DNA from: an uncultured Rhodocyclaceae bacterium
GTDB lineage: Bacteria > Pseudomonadota > Gammaproteobacteria > Burkholderiales > Rhodocyclaceae
Reading direction: 5' to 3'
Length of the DNA: 64,000 nt
Assembly (NCBI GenBank): GCA_907163075.1
Contig: CAJQTY010000003.1
Span: 114,637 to 178,636, forward strand
Made by a program: the position numbers and the translations under genes. The notes below the pieces were generated by a model. The model worked only from the letters and a program-made list of their open reading frames with translations. It had not been told where the DNA came from and searched no databases. Positions 8,275 to 17,121 of this stretch are shown piece by piece (position 1 is the stretch's first letter; each line of letters begins with the position of its first letter).

Positions 8275-10341
8275 ATGAAAACCAACGCCCTGCTCGATTT
8301 TTCCGGCCTGCCCCGCTTCGACGCGATTACCCCGGCGGATGTCCAGCCCGCCATCAGCGAGCTGCTCGCTCAGAATCGCACCCTGATCGAACAACTCACA
8401 TCCGACGATGTTCCGGCCACCTGGGGCGAATTCGCGGCACCGCTGACCGACAGTATCGAGCACCTCTCGCGCGCCTGGGGCATCGTCGGCCATCTGCACG
8501 CAGTCAACGACATTCCCGAATGGCGTGAGGCGTACAACGGCATGCTGCCGGAAGTCTCGCGCTTCTTTGCCGAACTCGGCCAGAATCTGCAGCTCTTCGC
8601 CAAGTACACGGCGATCCGCGACGGTGGGGACTACGCCGGCCTGTCCACCGCGCAGCGCAAGATTATCGACAACGAAGTCCGCGATTTCCGGCTGTCCGGC
8701 GCTGAGCTGCCAGAGGACAAAAAGCCCCGCTTCAAGGCCATTTCAGAAGAACTGTCGAGTCTCGCCGCCAAGTTTTCCGAAAACCTGCTTGACGCGACCA
8801 ACGCCTTCGCCGAGGTCGTTACCGACGAAAGCGAACTGGCCGGCTTACCGGAAGACGTCAAACAGGCGGCACGCGAAGCCGCCGAAAAAGATGGTACGAG
8901 CGGCTGGAAATTCACATTGCACATGCCCTCCTACCTGCCGGTCATGCAATACGCCGACAGCCGCCGCCTGCGCGCCGCGATGTATCGCGCCTACGCCACC
9001 CGCGCATCCGAATTCGGCCCGCCCGAACTCGACAACACGGCACTCATTCAGCGCATTCTCGAGTTGCGCCGCGAAGAAGCGCGACTCCTCGGTTACGAAA
9101 ATTTCGCCGAAGTCTCGCTGGTCCCCAAGATGGCCGAATCGGTTCCGCAGGTGCTGTCGTTCCTGCGCGACCTGGCGCTCAAGGCCAAGCCCTTCGCGCA
9201 GAAAGACATCGCCGAACTGCGCGACTTCGCGCGCCAGGAGCTGGGCCTCGAAGCGCTCGAATCGTGGGATATCGGCTACGCCTCGGAAAAGCTGCTGCAA
9301 GCACGCTACGCGTTCTCCGAACAGGAGGTGAAGCAGTACTTTACGGAAGACAAGGTGCTGGCCGGCCTCTTCCACGTGGTTGAAACCTTGTTCGGCGTAT
9401 GCCTGAAACCGGACAACGCCCCCATCTGGCACGAGGAAGTGCGCTTCTTCCGCATTGAAACGCCGGCCGGCGAACTGATCGGCCAGTTCTATCTCGATCT
9501 TTATGCCCGCGAGACGAAACGCGGCGGCGCCTGGATGGATGAAGCGATCGCCCGCCGACGTATTGTGCAAAATACAATCGCCGGCATCCAGAAACCGGTC
9601 GCCTACCTCAACTGCAACTTCTCGCGACCAGTCGGCGAAAAGAATGGAAAGCTACGGCCCGCCACCTTCACGCACGACGAGGTGACGACCCTTTTCCACG
9701 AAGCCGGACACGGTCTGCATCACCTGCTGACGCGTGTCGAGGAACTCGGCGTTTCGGGCATCCACGGCGTCGAGTGGGACGCCGTCGAACTACCCTCGCA
9801 GTTCTTGGAAAACTATTGCTGGGAATGGAGCGTGCTGCAGCAGATGACCGCTCACATCGACACCGGCGCCCCGCTGCCGCGCGACCTGTTCGACAAGATG
9901 CTGGCGGCGAAGAATTTCCAGAGCGGCCTGCAAAACGTGCGCCAGATAGAGTTCTCGCTGTTCGACCTGCGCCTGCACAGCGATTTCGACCCGGCGGGAC
10001 AAACCGGTGTTCGCGATCTCCTCGCCGAGGTCCGGCGCGAAGTCGCGGTCATCGTGCCGCCCGAATGGAACCGTTTTCCGAACAGTTTCTCGCACATCTT
10101 CGCCGGCGGCTACGGCGCCGGCTACTTCAGCTACAAATGGGCCGAGGTACTATCCGCCGACTGTTACGCCGCCTTCGAGGAGGCCGGCGATCCTTTCGAC
10201 CCGGCCACCGGCCGACGTTTTCTCGACGAGATCCTGTCGGCCGGCGGCACGCGCCCGGCACTCGACAACTTCCGCGCCTTCCGCGGGCGCGAGCCGCAGG
10301 TCGATGCGCTGCTCCGCCACAGTGGTATGATTTCTGCCTGA
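8275..10341 (+). CDS. prlC: Oligopeptidase A (M3 family metallopeptidase)
   Basis: 688-aa zinc peptidase of the thimet oligopeptidase family, the normal length for PrlC. It degrades short peptides, including cleaved signal peptides, in the cytosol. The zinc site HEAGH is at residues 475-479 inside TTLFHEAGHGLHHLLTRV; the third ligand is expected in the following helix around GVEWDAVELPSQ. There is no signal peptide. The downstream DUF4124/glutaredoxin gene starts 14 bases after the stop, so co-transcription is likely. Confidence 0.95.
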   Translation: MKTNALLDFSGLPRFDAITPADVQPAISELLAQNRTLIEQLTSDDVPATWGEFAAPLTDSIEHLSRAWGIVGHLHAVNDIPEWREAYNGMLPEVSRFFAELGQNLQLFAKYTAIRDGGDYAGLSTAQRKIIDNEVRDFRLSGAELPEDKKPRFKAISEELSSLAAKFSENLLDATNAFAEVVTDESELAGLPEDVKQAAREAAEKDGTSGWKFTLHMPSYLPVMQYADSRRLRAAMYRAYATRASEFGPPELDNTALIQRILELRREEARLLGYENFAEVSLVPKMAESVPQVLSFLRDLALKAKPFAQKDIAELRDFARQELGLEALESWDIGYASEKLLQARYAFSEQEVKQYFTEDKVLAGLFHVVETLFGVCLKPDNAPIWHEEVRFFRIETPAGELIGQFYLDLYARETKRGGAWMDEAIARRRIVQNTIAGIQKPVAYLNCNFSRPVGEKNGKLRPATFTHDEVTTLFHEAGHGLHHLLTRVEELGVSGIHGVEWDAVELPSQFLENYCWEWSVLQQMTAHIDTGAPLPRDLFDKMLAAKNFQSGLQNVRQIEFSLFDLRLHSDFDPAGQTGVRDLLAEVRREVAVIVPPEWNRFPNSFSHIFAGGYGAGYFSYKWAEVLSADCYAAFEEAGDPFDPATGRRFLDEILSAGGTRPALDNFRAFRGREPQVDALLRHSGMISA

Positions 10342-10355
10342 CAGAGGAGTAAGGC

Positions 10356-10865
10356 ATGCCCAAGCTGCGATTCGTTGTTCTCGGTGTGGCCCTGTTGACG
10401 GCATCGATCGCCGGCGCACAAACCACTTATCGCTGGGTCGACAAGGCAACGAAGCAAACCGTTTATTCAGACCAGCCACCGCCTCCGGGCACCCAGGGCG
10501 TGGTCAAGATCGGCGGTGACGACCGCGGAAACGAACAGCCGCTGCCCTACGCCACGCGGCAGGCGGCTGAAAAGTTCCCGGTCACGCTATACACGGCCGC
10601 CGATTGCCTCGAAAGCTGCAATCAGTCGCGCGAACTGCTCAACAGCCGCGGCATTCCGTTTACGGAAAAGATGCTGAAGACGGACCAGGAAACGGTCGAG
10701 CTCGGCAAGAAGCTTGGCGGCGAAGCCTTCATTCCCAGCCTCTTCGTCGGCCAGCAAAGCTTCAAAGGCTTTGAATCGAGCGCCTGGAACAACCTGCTCG
10801 ACCTGGCCGGCTATCCGAAATCCGCACCCTATGGCGCCCGGCCATCCGGAGTCTTCGCCAAGTGA
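10356..10865 (+). CDS. Exported DUF4124-glutaredoxin fusion protein
   Basis: 169 aa. Residues 1-21 form a Sec signal peptide ending at AGA. A DUF4124 segment follows (TYRWVDKATKQTVYSDQPPP). From about residue 72 a glutaredoxin-like domain begins (VTLYTAADCLESC), with two cysteines spaced CxxxC rather than the usual CxxC. A Thr/Pro-type cis-proline region is seen as AFIPSLFVG. Similar two-part proteins occur widely in betaproteobacteria; a periplasmic thiol role is inferred, not shown. Strong ribosome site AGAGGAGTAAGG. Its stop overlaps the GTG start of xth. Confidence 0.8.
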   Translation: MPKLRFVVLGVALLTASIAGAQTTYRWVDKATKQTVYSDQPPPPGTQGVVKIGGDDRGNEQPLPYATRQAAEKFPVTLYTAADCLESCNQSRELLNSRGIPFTEKMLKTDQETVELGKKLGGEAFIPSLFVGQQSFKGFESSAWNNLLDLAGYPKSAPYGARPSGVFAK

Positions 10866-11632
10866 GACTGGCGGCCTGGAACGTCAACTCGCTCAAGGTG
10901 CGCCTCCCGCACTTGCTCGAATGGCTGGCGGCGCGGCAACCGGATGTCGTTTGCCTGCAGGAAACCAAGCTTGAGGACCACAACTTCCCGCAGCAGGAGA
11001 TCGAAGCGGCGGGTTATCAGGTCGTCTTTTCCGGCCAGAAAACCTATAACGGCGTGGCCTTGCTGGCGCGCGAGACGCCGACTGACGTCGTCCGCGGCAA
11101 TCCGCACTATCCCGATGATCCACAGCGGCGCCTGATCGCCGCCACCGTCCGCGGCGTGCGCGTCGTCGGCGCGTACATCCCGAACGGGCAGGCGGTCGGC
11201 AGCGACAAATACGTCTACAAGCTGGCCTGGCTGGCGGCGCTCGAAACATGGCTCGGCGAACAACTGACCGCCTGCCCGCAACTGGCGCTGGCCGGCGACT
11301 TCAACATCGCGCCGGAAGACCGCGACGTGCATGACCCGAAAGCGTGGAGCGGCCAGATCCTGTGTTCCGAGCCGGAACGGGCCGCTTTCCAGCGCCTCCT
11401 GGCACTTGGCCTGAAAGACAGCTTCCGCCTGTTCGCGCAGCCGGAAAAAAGCTTCTCGTGGTGGGATTACCGGATGCTCGGCTTCCAGAAGAACCAGGGG
11501 CTGCGCATCGATCACATCCTGCTCTCCACCCCATTGGCCGAACGCTGCATTGCCGCCGGCATCGACCGCGAGATGCGCAAGCGCGAACGGCCTTCGGACC
11601 ATGCGCCGGTCACCGCCGACCTGGCGGACTGA
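10862..11632 (+). CDS. xth: Exodeoxyribonuclease III
   Basis: 256-aa Xth/ExoA-type AP endonuclease of the EEP fold. It cuts at abasic sites and removes 3' blocking groups in base-excision repair. Motifs: AAWNVNSL at the N terminus, CLQETKL with the metal-binding Glu, GDFNIAPEDRDVHDP, and LRIDHILLS followed by RPSDHAPV at the C terminus, all catalytically complete. It begins with GTG in a GTGA overlap with the upstream gene and ends in a TGATG overlap with the regulator downstream, indicating translational coupling through all three genes. Confidence 0.95.
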   Translation: MRLAAWNVNSLKVRLPHLLEWLAARQPDVVCLQETKLEDHNFPQQEIEAAGYQVVFSGQKTYNGVALLARETPTDVVRGNPHYPDDPQRRLIAATVRGVRVVGAYIPNGQAVGSDKYVYKLAWLAALETWLGEQLTACPQLALAGDFNIAPEDRDVHDPKAWSGQILCSEPERAAFQRLLALGLKDSFRLFAQPEKSFSWWDYRMLGFQKNQGLRIDHILLSTPLAERCIAAGIDREMRKRERPSDHAPVTADLAD

Positions 11633-12309
11633 TGGACGGCAGCCCGGCCTTCTCGCCGACCGATCTGCTCGCGCTTTATCCCGCTCTCGGTGGGCTGGCG
11701 CACGACGAACTTGCCTCGCTATGCCAGCCCGAAGTAATCGCCAGACTCCCCAAAGGCACCGAACTCTTTGTCGAACGGCAGGCCTGCCGCGGCTTTCCGC
11801 TGCTCATCTCCGGCCGCATCAAGGTCGTCAAGAACACCGCGGGCGGACGCGAGATGCTGCTCTATCACGTCGAGCCGGGCAGCTCCTGCGTCATAAGCTC
11901 GAGTTGCCTGCTCGGCCACACGGCCTACACCGCGCGCGGTGTTGCCGAAACGCCGCTACGCCTGCTGATCCTCCCGACGGCACTGTTTGAAAGGCTGATC
12001 GCCGGGAATGCAAGTTTCCGCGACTACGTTTTTCACCTGCTCGCCGAGCGTATTGCCGAATTGATGCAACTGGTCGAAGAAGTCGCCTTCCACCGCCTGG
12101 ACCAGCGGCTGGCCAAGTTGCTGCTCGGCAAGCCCGAGCCGATCCAGGCCTCGCATCAGGCGCTGGCCGACGAACTGGGCAGCGTCAGGGAAATCGTCAG
12201 CCGCCTGCTCAAGGGTTTTGCGGACCAAGGTCTTGTCGCGCTCGGGCGCGAGCGGATCGAGCTGCTCGATCGTGCCGGGCTCGGGCAGCTGGCGGGAACC
12301 GCTCGCTAG
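11632..12309 (+). CDS. Crp/Fnr family transcriptional regulator
   Basis: 225 aa with an N-terminal cyclic-nucleotide-binding-type beta barrel (about residues 20-130) and a C-terminal helix-turn-helix (about 165-215; SHQALADELGSVREIVSRLLKGF). One-base TGATG overlap with xth fixes the start. The sensor domain has cysteines at CQPEV, RQACRGF and SSCVISSSCLLG. These do not form the classic Fnr four-cysteine pattern at the extreme N terminus, so the signal (redox, NO or a metabolite) is open. It could be a regulator for the Crp/Fnr-like boxes seen at 13.7, 42.1 and 44.9 kb, but no direct link is shown. Confidence 0.88.
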   Translation: MDGSPAFSPTDLLALYPALGGLAHDELASLCQPEVIARLPKGTELFVERQACRGFPLLISGRIKVVKNTAGGREMLLYHVEPGSSCVISSSCLLGHTAYTARGVAETPLRLLILPTALFERLIAGNASFRDYVFHLLAERIAELMQLVEEVAFHRLDQRLAKLLLGKPEPIQASHQALADELGSVREIVSRLLKGFADQGLVALGRERIELLDRAGLGQLAGTAR

Positions 12310-12624
12310 TGTAGTGATGCGATCTTGATGGCGCTTATTTGTGGCGCTTATTTGAAAGCTACGCCGGTTCGGCTTTAAGCTGCGGAAAAGCGCTACGCAT
12401 TCCGACGCCGTGTTTGCGCTACCTCCACCGCCGAATGTCGGAAGGCGCCTTCGGCTTTTCCGACCTACACCAGACTCCGGGCGAACGGGTCCTGCGCCCA
12501 AGTGCAGTGCCGTAGGGCGGATGAGCGTAGCGTCATCCGCCGAATGGCGCTCGGACGGCGAAAGGCGCTGCGCTTTTCTGCCCGACCAGCCGTTGCTATA
12601 AGTTCCAGGCAGCGTGCGACACTA
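12310..12624 (+). repeat. ~300-bp dispersed repeat, copy 1 (MITE/REP-like)
   Basis: This 315-bp stretch reappears as its reverse complement at 62813-63114, with obvious identity over almost the whole length. The ends carry short inverted TAGTG/CACTA termini. Inside is a REP-like palindrome, GGCGGATGA and TCATCCGCC around an 8-base centre (12516-12541). Copy 1 carries a ~13-bp tandem duplication around GCGCTTATTTG near 12331-12352 that copy 2 lacks. It starts directly at the stop codon of the Crp/Fnr gene. The remaining 12625-12774 shows nothing I can name. Confidence 0.85.
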
Positions 12625-12774
12625 CGCGAGTCAGCAAAACACGGGCCGGACGGCAGCCCGGAAAGATCAACCGAGTTCACCGGCCGTGCGGGCCCGCCAA
12701 TAATGCTCATGCCGCACCACCGGCAGGCCACGCCAGTGTGGCCTAGCGAAGACGCGGTGGGTGATGCCGATGCT

Positions 12775-13638
12775 TCAATCCTTCGGGAAATCGGCTGCCC
12801 GCGCCACCGCTTCCCACGCCGAAAACTCCTGGCGCAGTTCTTCGAGCTTTAAGGCGGCGAGATCGAAGGCAGCGTTGCCCAACAGCAAATGACGCGGCGG
12901 GTTCACGGACTCGACCGCTTTGACGATGGCGTGCGCGGCACGCACCGGATCACCCGGCTGCTTGCCCGAGTAAGCACGTATCTGGCGGCGCCGCGCGCCC
13001 GCCGTCGCGACGTAGTCGTCAATCCGTTGCGGGCTTTCAGCGGCTGAACGCCCGGCCCAATCGGTACGGAAGCCGCTCGGCTCGACGACCATCACCTTGA
13101 TGCCGAGGGGTTCGACCTCTTGCCAGAGTGCATCCGACAAGCCTTCGACGGCAAATTTCGTCGCGTTGTAGTAGCCGAGCCCCGGGAAGGCGCGGATACC
13201 GCCGATCGACGAAATGTTAACGATGAAACCCCTGCGCCGCTTGCGCATTCCGGGCAGCACGGCGCGAATCATGCGCCCCAGTCCGAACACGTTGACCTCG
13301 AACATCCAGCGCACCTGCGCGTCCTCGCTTTCTTCAACCGCCCCGAAATAGCCGATGCCCGCGTTGTTGACTAGGACATCGATGCGGCCGAATTTTTCCT
13401 CGGCGGACTTGACGGCAGCGTCGACCTGCTGCTGATCGGTAACGTCGAGCTGGAGCAGCAAAGCCTCGCCCGTGCCGGCCAGATCCTTTAGATCGTCAGG
13501 ATTGCGCGCGCTGACCACCGTGCGGTAGCCCGCTTCCAGCAGATGTCTGGCCAGTTCGCGGCCGAAGCCGGTCGAGCAACCGGTGATGAACCAGACGGGC
13601 TTGTTGTTGGGTACTGAACTGCTGTTTGTCGAAGTCAT
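12775..13638 (-). CDS. Short-chain dehydrogenase/reductase
   Basis: 287-aa classical SDR. The cofactor motif TGCSTGFG is at residues 19-26, NNAG at 91-94, the catalytic serine in NISSIGG (Ser143/144), and Tyr157-xxx-Lys161 in YYNATK. All key residues are present, so it is likely an active NAD(P)-dependent oxidoreductase; the substrate is unknown. Basic residues after the first beta strand (SARN) suggest an NADP preference. It is divergent from the DUF2892 gene and shares with it a 122-bp intergenic region with two Crp/Fnr-like sites. Confidence 0.9.
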   Translation of the reverse strand: MTSTNSSSVPNNKPVWFITGCSTGFGRELARHLLEAGYRTVVSARNPDDLKDLAGTGEALLLQLDVTDQQQVDAAVKSAEEKFGRIDVLVNNAGIGYFGAVEESEDAQVRWMFEVNVFGLGRMIRAVLPGMRKRRRGFIVNISSIGGIRAFPGLGYYNATKFAVEGLSDALWQEVEPLGIKVMVVEPSGFRTDWAGRSAAESPQRIDDYVATAGARRRQIRAYSGKQPGDPVRAAHAIVKAVESVNPPRHLLLGNAAFDLAALKLEELRQEFSAWEAVARAADFPKD

Positions 13639-13683
13639 GGCTTTTTCTCCAAGAAATTTGCGGGATCAGGGACGGGGCGCTCT

Positions 13684-13725
13684 GTGACCTGGGTTACATA
13701 CAGTGATCCAGGTCACGAATAGACT
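13684..13725 (+). promoter_or_regulatory. Two Crp/Fnr-type operators and a -10 box
   Basis: Two GTGA-N6-TNAC sites lie in tandem: GTGACCTGGGTTAC (13684-13697) and the perfectly matched GTGATCCAGGTCAC (13703-13716), centres 19 bp apart. A -10-like TAGACT at 13720-13725 lies exactly where a promoter activated from a site centred at -41.5 (the upstream one) would have it. The downstream site then overlaps the promoter core. The outer arms also form a perfect 9-bp inverted repeat (13684-13692 with 13708-13716). It serves the DUF2892 gene, the SDR gene or both. Confidence 0.5.
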
Positions 13726-13760
13726 TCCGCTGTCGTTCACAACCCTAAAGGAGACACATC

Positions 13761-13958
13761 ATGAATGCAAATGTTGGTGGAATCGATCGAATCCTGCGTA
13801 TCGTCGCCGGGCTGGTGCTGGTCGTGCTGGCCGTAACCGGCACCGTCGGCGCCTGGGGCTGGATCGGCGTCGTGCCGCTGCTGACCGGCTTAATCGGCTG
13901 GTGCCCGGCCTACCCGCTGCTCGGCATGAACACCTGCCCGCTGAAGAAGAACACCTGA
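13761..13958 (+). CDS. DUF2892 (YgaP-like transmembrane) small inner-membrane protein
   Basis: 65 aa. It begins with NVGGIDRILRIVAGL and has two membrane segments, a Trp-rich turn and the conserved GWCPAYPLLGMNTC tail with two cysteines. This matches stand-alone DUF2892 proteins, homologous to the membrane part of the rhodanese YgaP, which are often linked to sulfur or redox stress. Strong ribosome site AAAGGAGA. Convergent with rsmA. Function unproven. Confidence 0.85.
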   Translation: MNANVGGIDRILRIVAGLVLVVLAVTGTVGAWGWIGVVPLLTGLIGWCPAYPLLGMNTCPLKKNT

Positions 13959-14009
13959 GCACCAACGCTCCGCAAGCAGCCAGGGCGTGCCATTGCGGCG
14001 CGCCCTGTT

Positions 14010-14792
14010 TTACGGCAGGGCGTTGGCAATGCGGATGTAGTCTTCGACGGACAGGGTTTCCGCCCGCGCCGTCGGGGCGATTCCAAGCTGTTCGAAGCCG
14101 GCGTCGTCGAGAATTCCCTTGAGATTGTTGCGCAGCATCTTGCGCCTTTGCGCGAAGGCCGCCAATACCAGCGCCGCAAAGCGGGCTTCATCCCTGACCG
14201 CCAGTTCTTCTGGCGGACGTGGAATCAGGCGGACGACGGCCGAGTCCACTTTTGGCGGCGGCGCGAAGCACTCAGGCGGCACGTCGAGCAGCCAGTCCAT
14301 GACAAAGCGATACTGGAGCATCACCGACAGGCGGCCAAAATCAGACGTTCCCGGTTCGGCAACCAGGCGCTCGACCACCTCTTTCTGCAGCATGAAATGC
14401 ATGTCTGCCACCTGTCCGGCAAAGCCGGCCAGATGGAAAAGCAGGGGCGTCGAGATGTTGTAGGGCAGGTTGCCGACGATGTGCAGGCCGCCGCCGGAGG
14501 CCGCCGGCGCCAGCGCAGCGAAATCGAAGGCCAGCGCGTCGCCCTCGTGGATGCTGAGTTGGTCGGGCGAATAGAGCTTCTTCAATCGGGCAACGATGTC
14601 GCGGTCGATCTCGACCACATGCAGATGATCCAGCCGCGCGAGCAAAGGCCCGGTTAACGCGCCAAGCCCGGGACCGATCTCGACCACGCAATCATCGCGT
14701 TTCGGCGCAACGGCGTTGACGATATCGGCGATCACCTGCCGATCGATCAGGAAATTCTGCCCAAATCTTTTACGTGCGACATGCGCGCTCAT
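14010..14792 (-). CDS. rsmA: 16S rRNA (adenine1518/1519-N6) dimethyltransferase
   Basis: 260-aa KsgA/RsmA. It dimethylates two adjacent adenines in helix 45 of 16S rRNA during 30S maturation. The start at [15 protein letters not shown] is chosen because RKRFGQNFL is the normal N terminus; an upstream in-frame start would add 27 unrelated residues inside pdxA. SAM-binding motif I is [13 protein letters not shown], and the catalytic motif is NLPYNIS. Four bases separate it from pdxA, forming the common lptD-surA-pdxA-rsmA operon. Confidence 0.95.
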   Translation of the reverse strand: MSAHVARKRFGQNFLIDRQVIADIVNAVAPKRDDCVVEIGPGLGALTGPLLARLDHLHVVEIDRDIVARLKKLYSPDQLSIHEGDALAFDFAALAPAASGGGLHIVGNLPYNISTPLLFHLAGFAGQVADMHFMLQKEVVERLVAEPGTSDFGRLSVMLQYRFVMDWLLDVPPECFAPPPKVDSAVVRLIPRPPEELAVRDEARFAALVLAAFAQRRKMLRNNLKGILDDAGFEQLGIAPTARAETLSVEDYIRIANALP

Positions 14793-14796
14793 CGAA

Positions 14797-15795
14797 TCAC
14801 GGACTCGGCCGGGCGCGCTGCGCCATCTCGATGGCCTGTTCGACGGCAACAAAGAGGCTGCCGGGATCGGCACGGCCGCTACCGGCCAGTTCGAGAGCCG
14901 TGCCGTGGTCGACCGAGGTGCGGATGATGGGCAGGCCGAGCGTGACGTTGATGCCGTGGCCGAAGCTGGCGTACTTGAGCGCCGTCAGCCCCTGGTCGTG
15001 GTACATGGCCAGCACGCAATCGCCCCTGGCCAGCATCGGCGGCGTAAACATCGTATCAGCCGGCAACGGACCGATCAGCGTCATGCCCTCGCCGCGCAGG
15101 CTTTCGAGCACCGGCGCAATGACATCGATCTCCTCGCGCCCGAGATAGCCGCCTTCGCCGGCGTGCGGGTTGAGCCCGGCGACCAGGATGCGCGGTGCGG
15201 CGATGCCGTATTTGCGGCCCATGTCGGCATGCAGAATGCGCAGAGTCTGTTCAAGTGCCTCCGCCGTCACCGCGGCCGCAACGTCCTTGAGGGGCAGATG
15301 GGTGGTCACCAGCGCCACGCGCAGGCCGCCGCCGGCAAGCATCATCACCACGCGCGGGGTACCCGTCTTCTCGGCCAGATACTCGGTATGGCCGGTGAAG
15401 GCGACGCCGGCGTCGTTGATCACGCCCTTGTGCACCGGCGCCGTGACCATTGCGGCAAATTCGCCGGTGCGGCATCCATGCAGCGCCCGGTCAAGTAACT
15501 GCAGCACGTAGGGCGAGTTGGCCGGATCGAGTTTGCCGGCTTGCGACGCGAGCGCCAGTGGAACATGCAGAACGTCGAGTAAGCCGGCCGATGACGGCAC
15601 GCCCAGCGTCCAGTCGCGCAGCACAACGGGGAAATCGAGCGCCTGAGCCCGTTCGGCGATCAGGTGGCGGTCGGCAAGAATGACGATATGCGCGGCTGGC
15701 GATTTCGCCGCGAATTCGACCAGGCGCAGACAGATCTCCGGGCCGATTCCGGCTGGCTCACCCGAGGTAACGGCAATGACAGGAAAATCGGGCAT
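14797..15795 (-). CDS. pdxA: 4-hydroxythreonine-4-phosphate dehydrogenase
   Basis: 332 aa. It oxidises 4-phosphohydroxy-threonine in the DXP-dependent pyridoxal phosphate pathway. The N-terminal signature is [15 protein letters not shown], followed by the metal-site His in TAPVHKG and later [16 protein letters not shown] and [11 protein letters not shown]. Length and motifs are normal. Three bases lie between surA's stop and its ATG, so it belongs to the lptD-surA-pdxA-rsmA transcript. Confidence 0.96.
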   Translation of the reverse strand: MPDFPVIAVTSGEPAGIGPEICLRLVEFAAKSPAAHIVILADRHLIAERAQALDFPVVLRDWTLGVPSSAGLLDVLHVPLALASQAGKLDPANSPYVLQLLDRALHGCRTGEFAAMVTAPVHKGVINDAGVAFTGHTEYLAEKTGTPRVVMMLAGGGLRVALVTTHLPLKDVAAAVTAEALEQTLRILHADMGRKYGIAAPRILVAGLNPHAGEGGYLGREEIDVIAPVLESLRGEGMTLIGPLPADTMFTPPMLARGDCVLAMYHDQGLTALKYASFGHGINVTLGLPIIRTSVDHGTALELAGSGRADPGSLFVAVEQAIEMAQRARPSP

Positions 15796-15798
15796 GGT

Positions 15799-17109
15799 TC
15801 AGCGCTCCTCAAGCCGCAGTTCGACGTAGGCGCTGTCACGCACCTGCCGCAGCCAGTCCTGGTAGGCCTCATCCATCTTGCGCTCGCGCAGTACCTGACG
15901 CGCCGCCATGCGCTGACGATCCGCCGACACGTCCTGCACGCGCCGTTCAAGCACCTGGATCAGGTGAAAACCAAAGGGCGATTGCACCGGCTGACTGACC
16001 TGGTTTGGCTGCAGCTGGTTCATCGCCCGTTCGAAATCCGGCACGGTATCACCCGGGTAGACCCAGCCGAGGTCGCCGCCCTTGGACGCCGAACCGTCCT
16101 GCGAAAACAGCTTGGCCAGTTCCGCGAAGCTGGCACCGTGCGTGATCCGCTCATACAGATCGTTCAGTTTGTGCCTGGCGTCGGTCTCGGAAACGACTTC
16201 GTTAACCTTGATCAGGATATGCCGGACGTGCGTTTGCTGAACCGCCGGCACCGCCGCTCCGCCGCGTTTCGACACCAGCTTGACGATATGGAAGCCATTG
16301 GGGCTGCGCAGGATTGGCGCCACCTCGCCGGGATTTAGCCTGGTCACGGCTTCTGAAAAAATGGCGGGCAATCGGTCCAGCGGACGCATGCCCAGGTTCC
16401 CGCCCTTCAACCCGTCGGGCGCATCCGAATAGGCCGCGGCAAGCTGACCAAAGTCTTCGCCCTTCCGCAAGCGCTCGAAGACCTCTTCGGTCTTCGCCTT
16501 GAGCCTCTGTATCTGCTCCGGGCTGGCCGATTCAGGGGCGCGCAAAAGGATATGCGCGACTTCGTATTCTTCAGCCGATACGCCCTTCGCCGATTCTCCG
16601 CTCAGGTAGTTGTCGATCTCGCCTTCGGAAATGGCGATCTTGCTCTCAACCTCGCGCTCACGAATGCGCGCCAGAGTGATCTCCTCTCGGATCTCCTCGC
16701 GAAATTTCGCAAACGGAATGCCATCCTTCTGCAACGCCTCGCGGAACTGGGCGAGTGACATCTTGTTGTTGGCGGCGATACGCTGCAGAGCCTGTTCGAG
16801 CTGTGCATCGTCGACTTTCAAGCCGGTGTCGCGTGCGTGTTGCAGCTGTATCTTGTCCATCACCAGGCGCTCAAGCATCTGCTTCTCCAGCACATCGCGC
16901 GGAGGCAGCGGGGTACCCTGCTTTTTCAACTGGGTCAGCGCAAGATCGAGGCGGGTGCGCAGTTCGTAGTGGGTGATCACCTCGTCATTGACGACGGCAA
17001 CGATACGATCGGCCGGCTGGGGTTCGCTGGCCGGTCGCCGCTGCACTTGCGCCGAGACCGCGCCGACGAGACACAGTAACAGAACAAACATGCGAAGCAT
17101 TTGAGTCAT
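15799..17109 (-). CDS. surA: Periplasmic peptidyl-prolyl isomerase/chaperone SurA
   Basis: 436 aa from the ATG at 17109. This start is preferred over a GTG nine bases upstream because AGAGGG is then 8 bases away and a signal peptide (MTQMLRMFVLLLCLVGAVSA) follows. Domain order: N-terminal chaperone domain (IVAVVNDEVITHYEL), then two parvulin-type PPIase domains (about 175-275 and 285-385; HILLRAPE and HILIKVNE), then a C-terminal helix. It escorts outer-membrane proteins, classically including LptD, whose gene lies 12 bases upstream. Confidence 0.95.
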   Translation of the reverse strand: MTQMLRMFVLLLCLVGAVSAQVQRRPASEPQPADRIVAVVNDEVITHYELRTRLDLALTQLKKQGTPLPPRDVLEKQMLERLVMDKIQLQHARDTGLKVDDAQLEQALQRIAANNKMSLAQFREALQKDGIPFAKFREEIREEITLARIREREVESKIAISEGEIDNYLSGESAKGVSAEEYEVAHILLRAPESASPEQIQRLKAKTEEVFERLRKGEDFGQLAAAYSDAPDGLKGGNLGMRPLDRLPAIFSEAVTRLNPGEVAPILRSPNGFHIVKLVSKRGGAAVPAVQQTHVRHILIKVNEVVSETDARHKLNDLYERITHGASFAELAKLFSQDGSASKGGDLGWVYPGDTVPDFERAMNQLQPNQVSQPVQSPFGFHLIQVLERRVQDVSADRQRMAARQVLRERKMDEAYQDWLRQVRDSAYVELRLEER

Positions 17110-17121
17110 GTGTAGCACCCT

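Noticed and set aside
7447-8499. 350-codon minus-strand frame over the DUF2189 gene and prlC start
   Set aside because: Spans two plus-strand genes and a terminator; shadow frame.
12410-12601. 63-codon frame in repeat copy 1, with a 63-codon counterpart at 62836-63027 in copy 2
   Set aside because: Equal length and similar sequence follow from DNA identity of the two copies. It runs through the REP-like palindrome and has no ribosome site, so I treat it as repeat-derived, not a gene.
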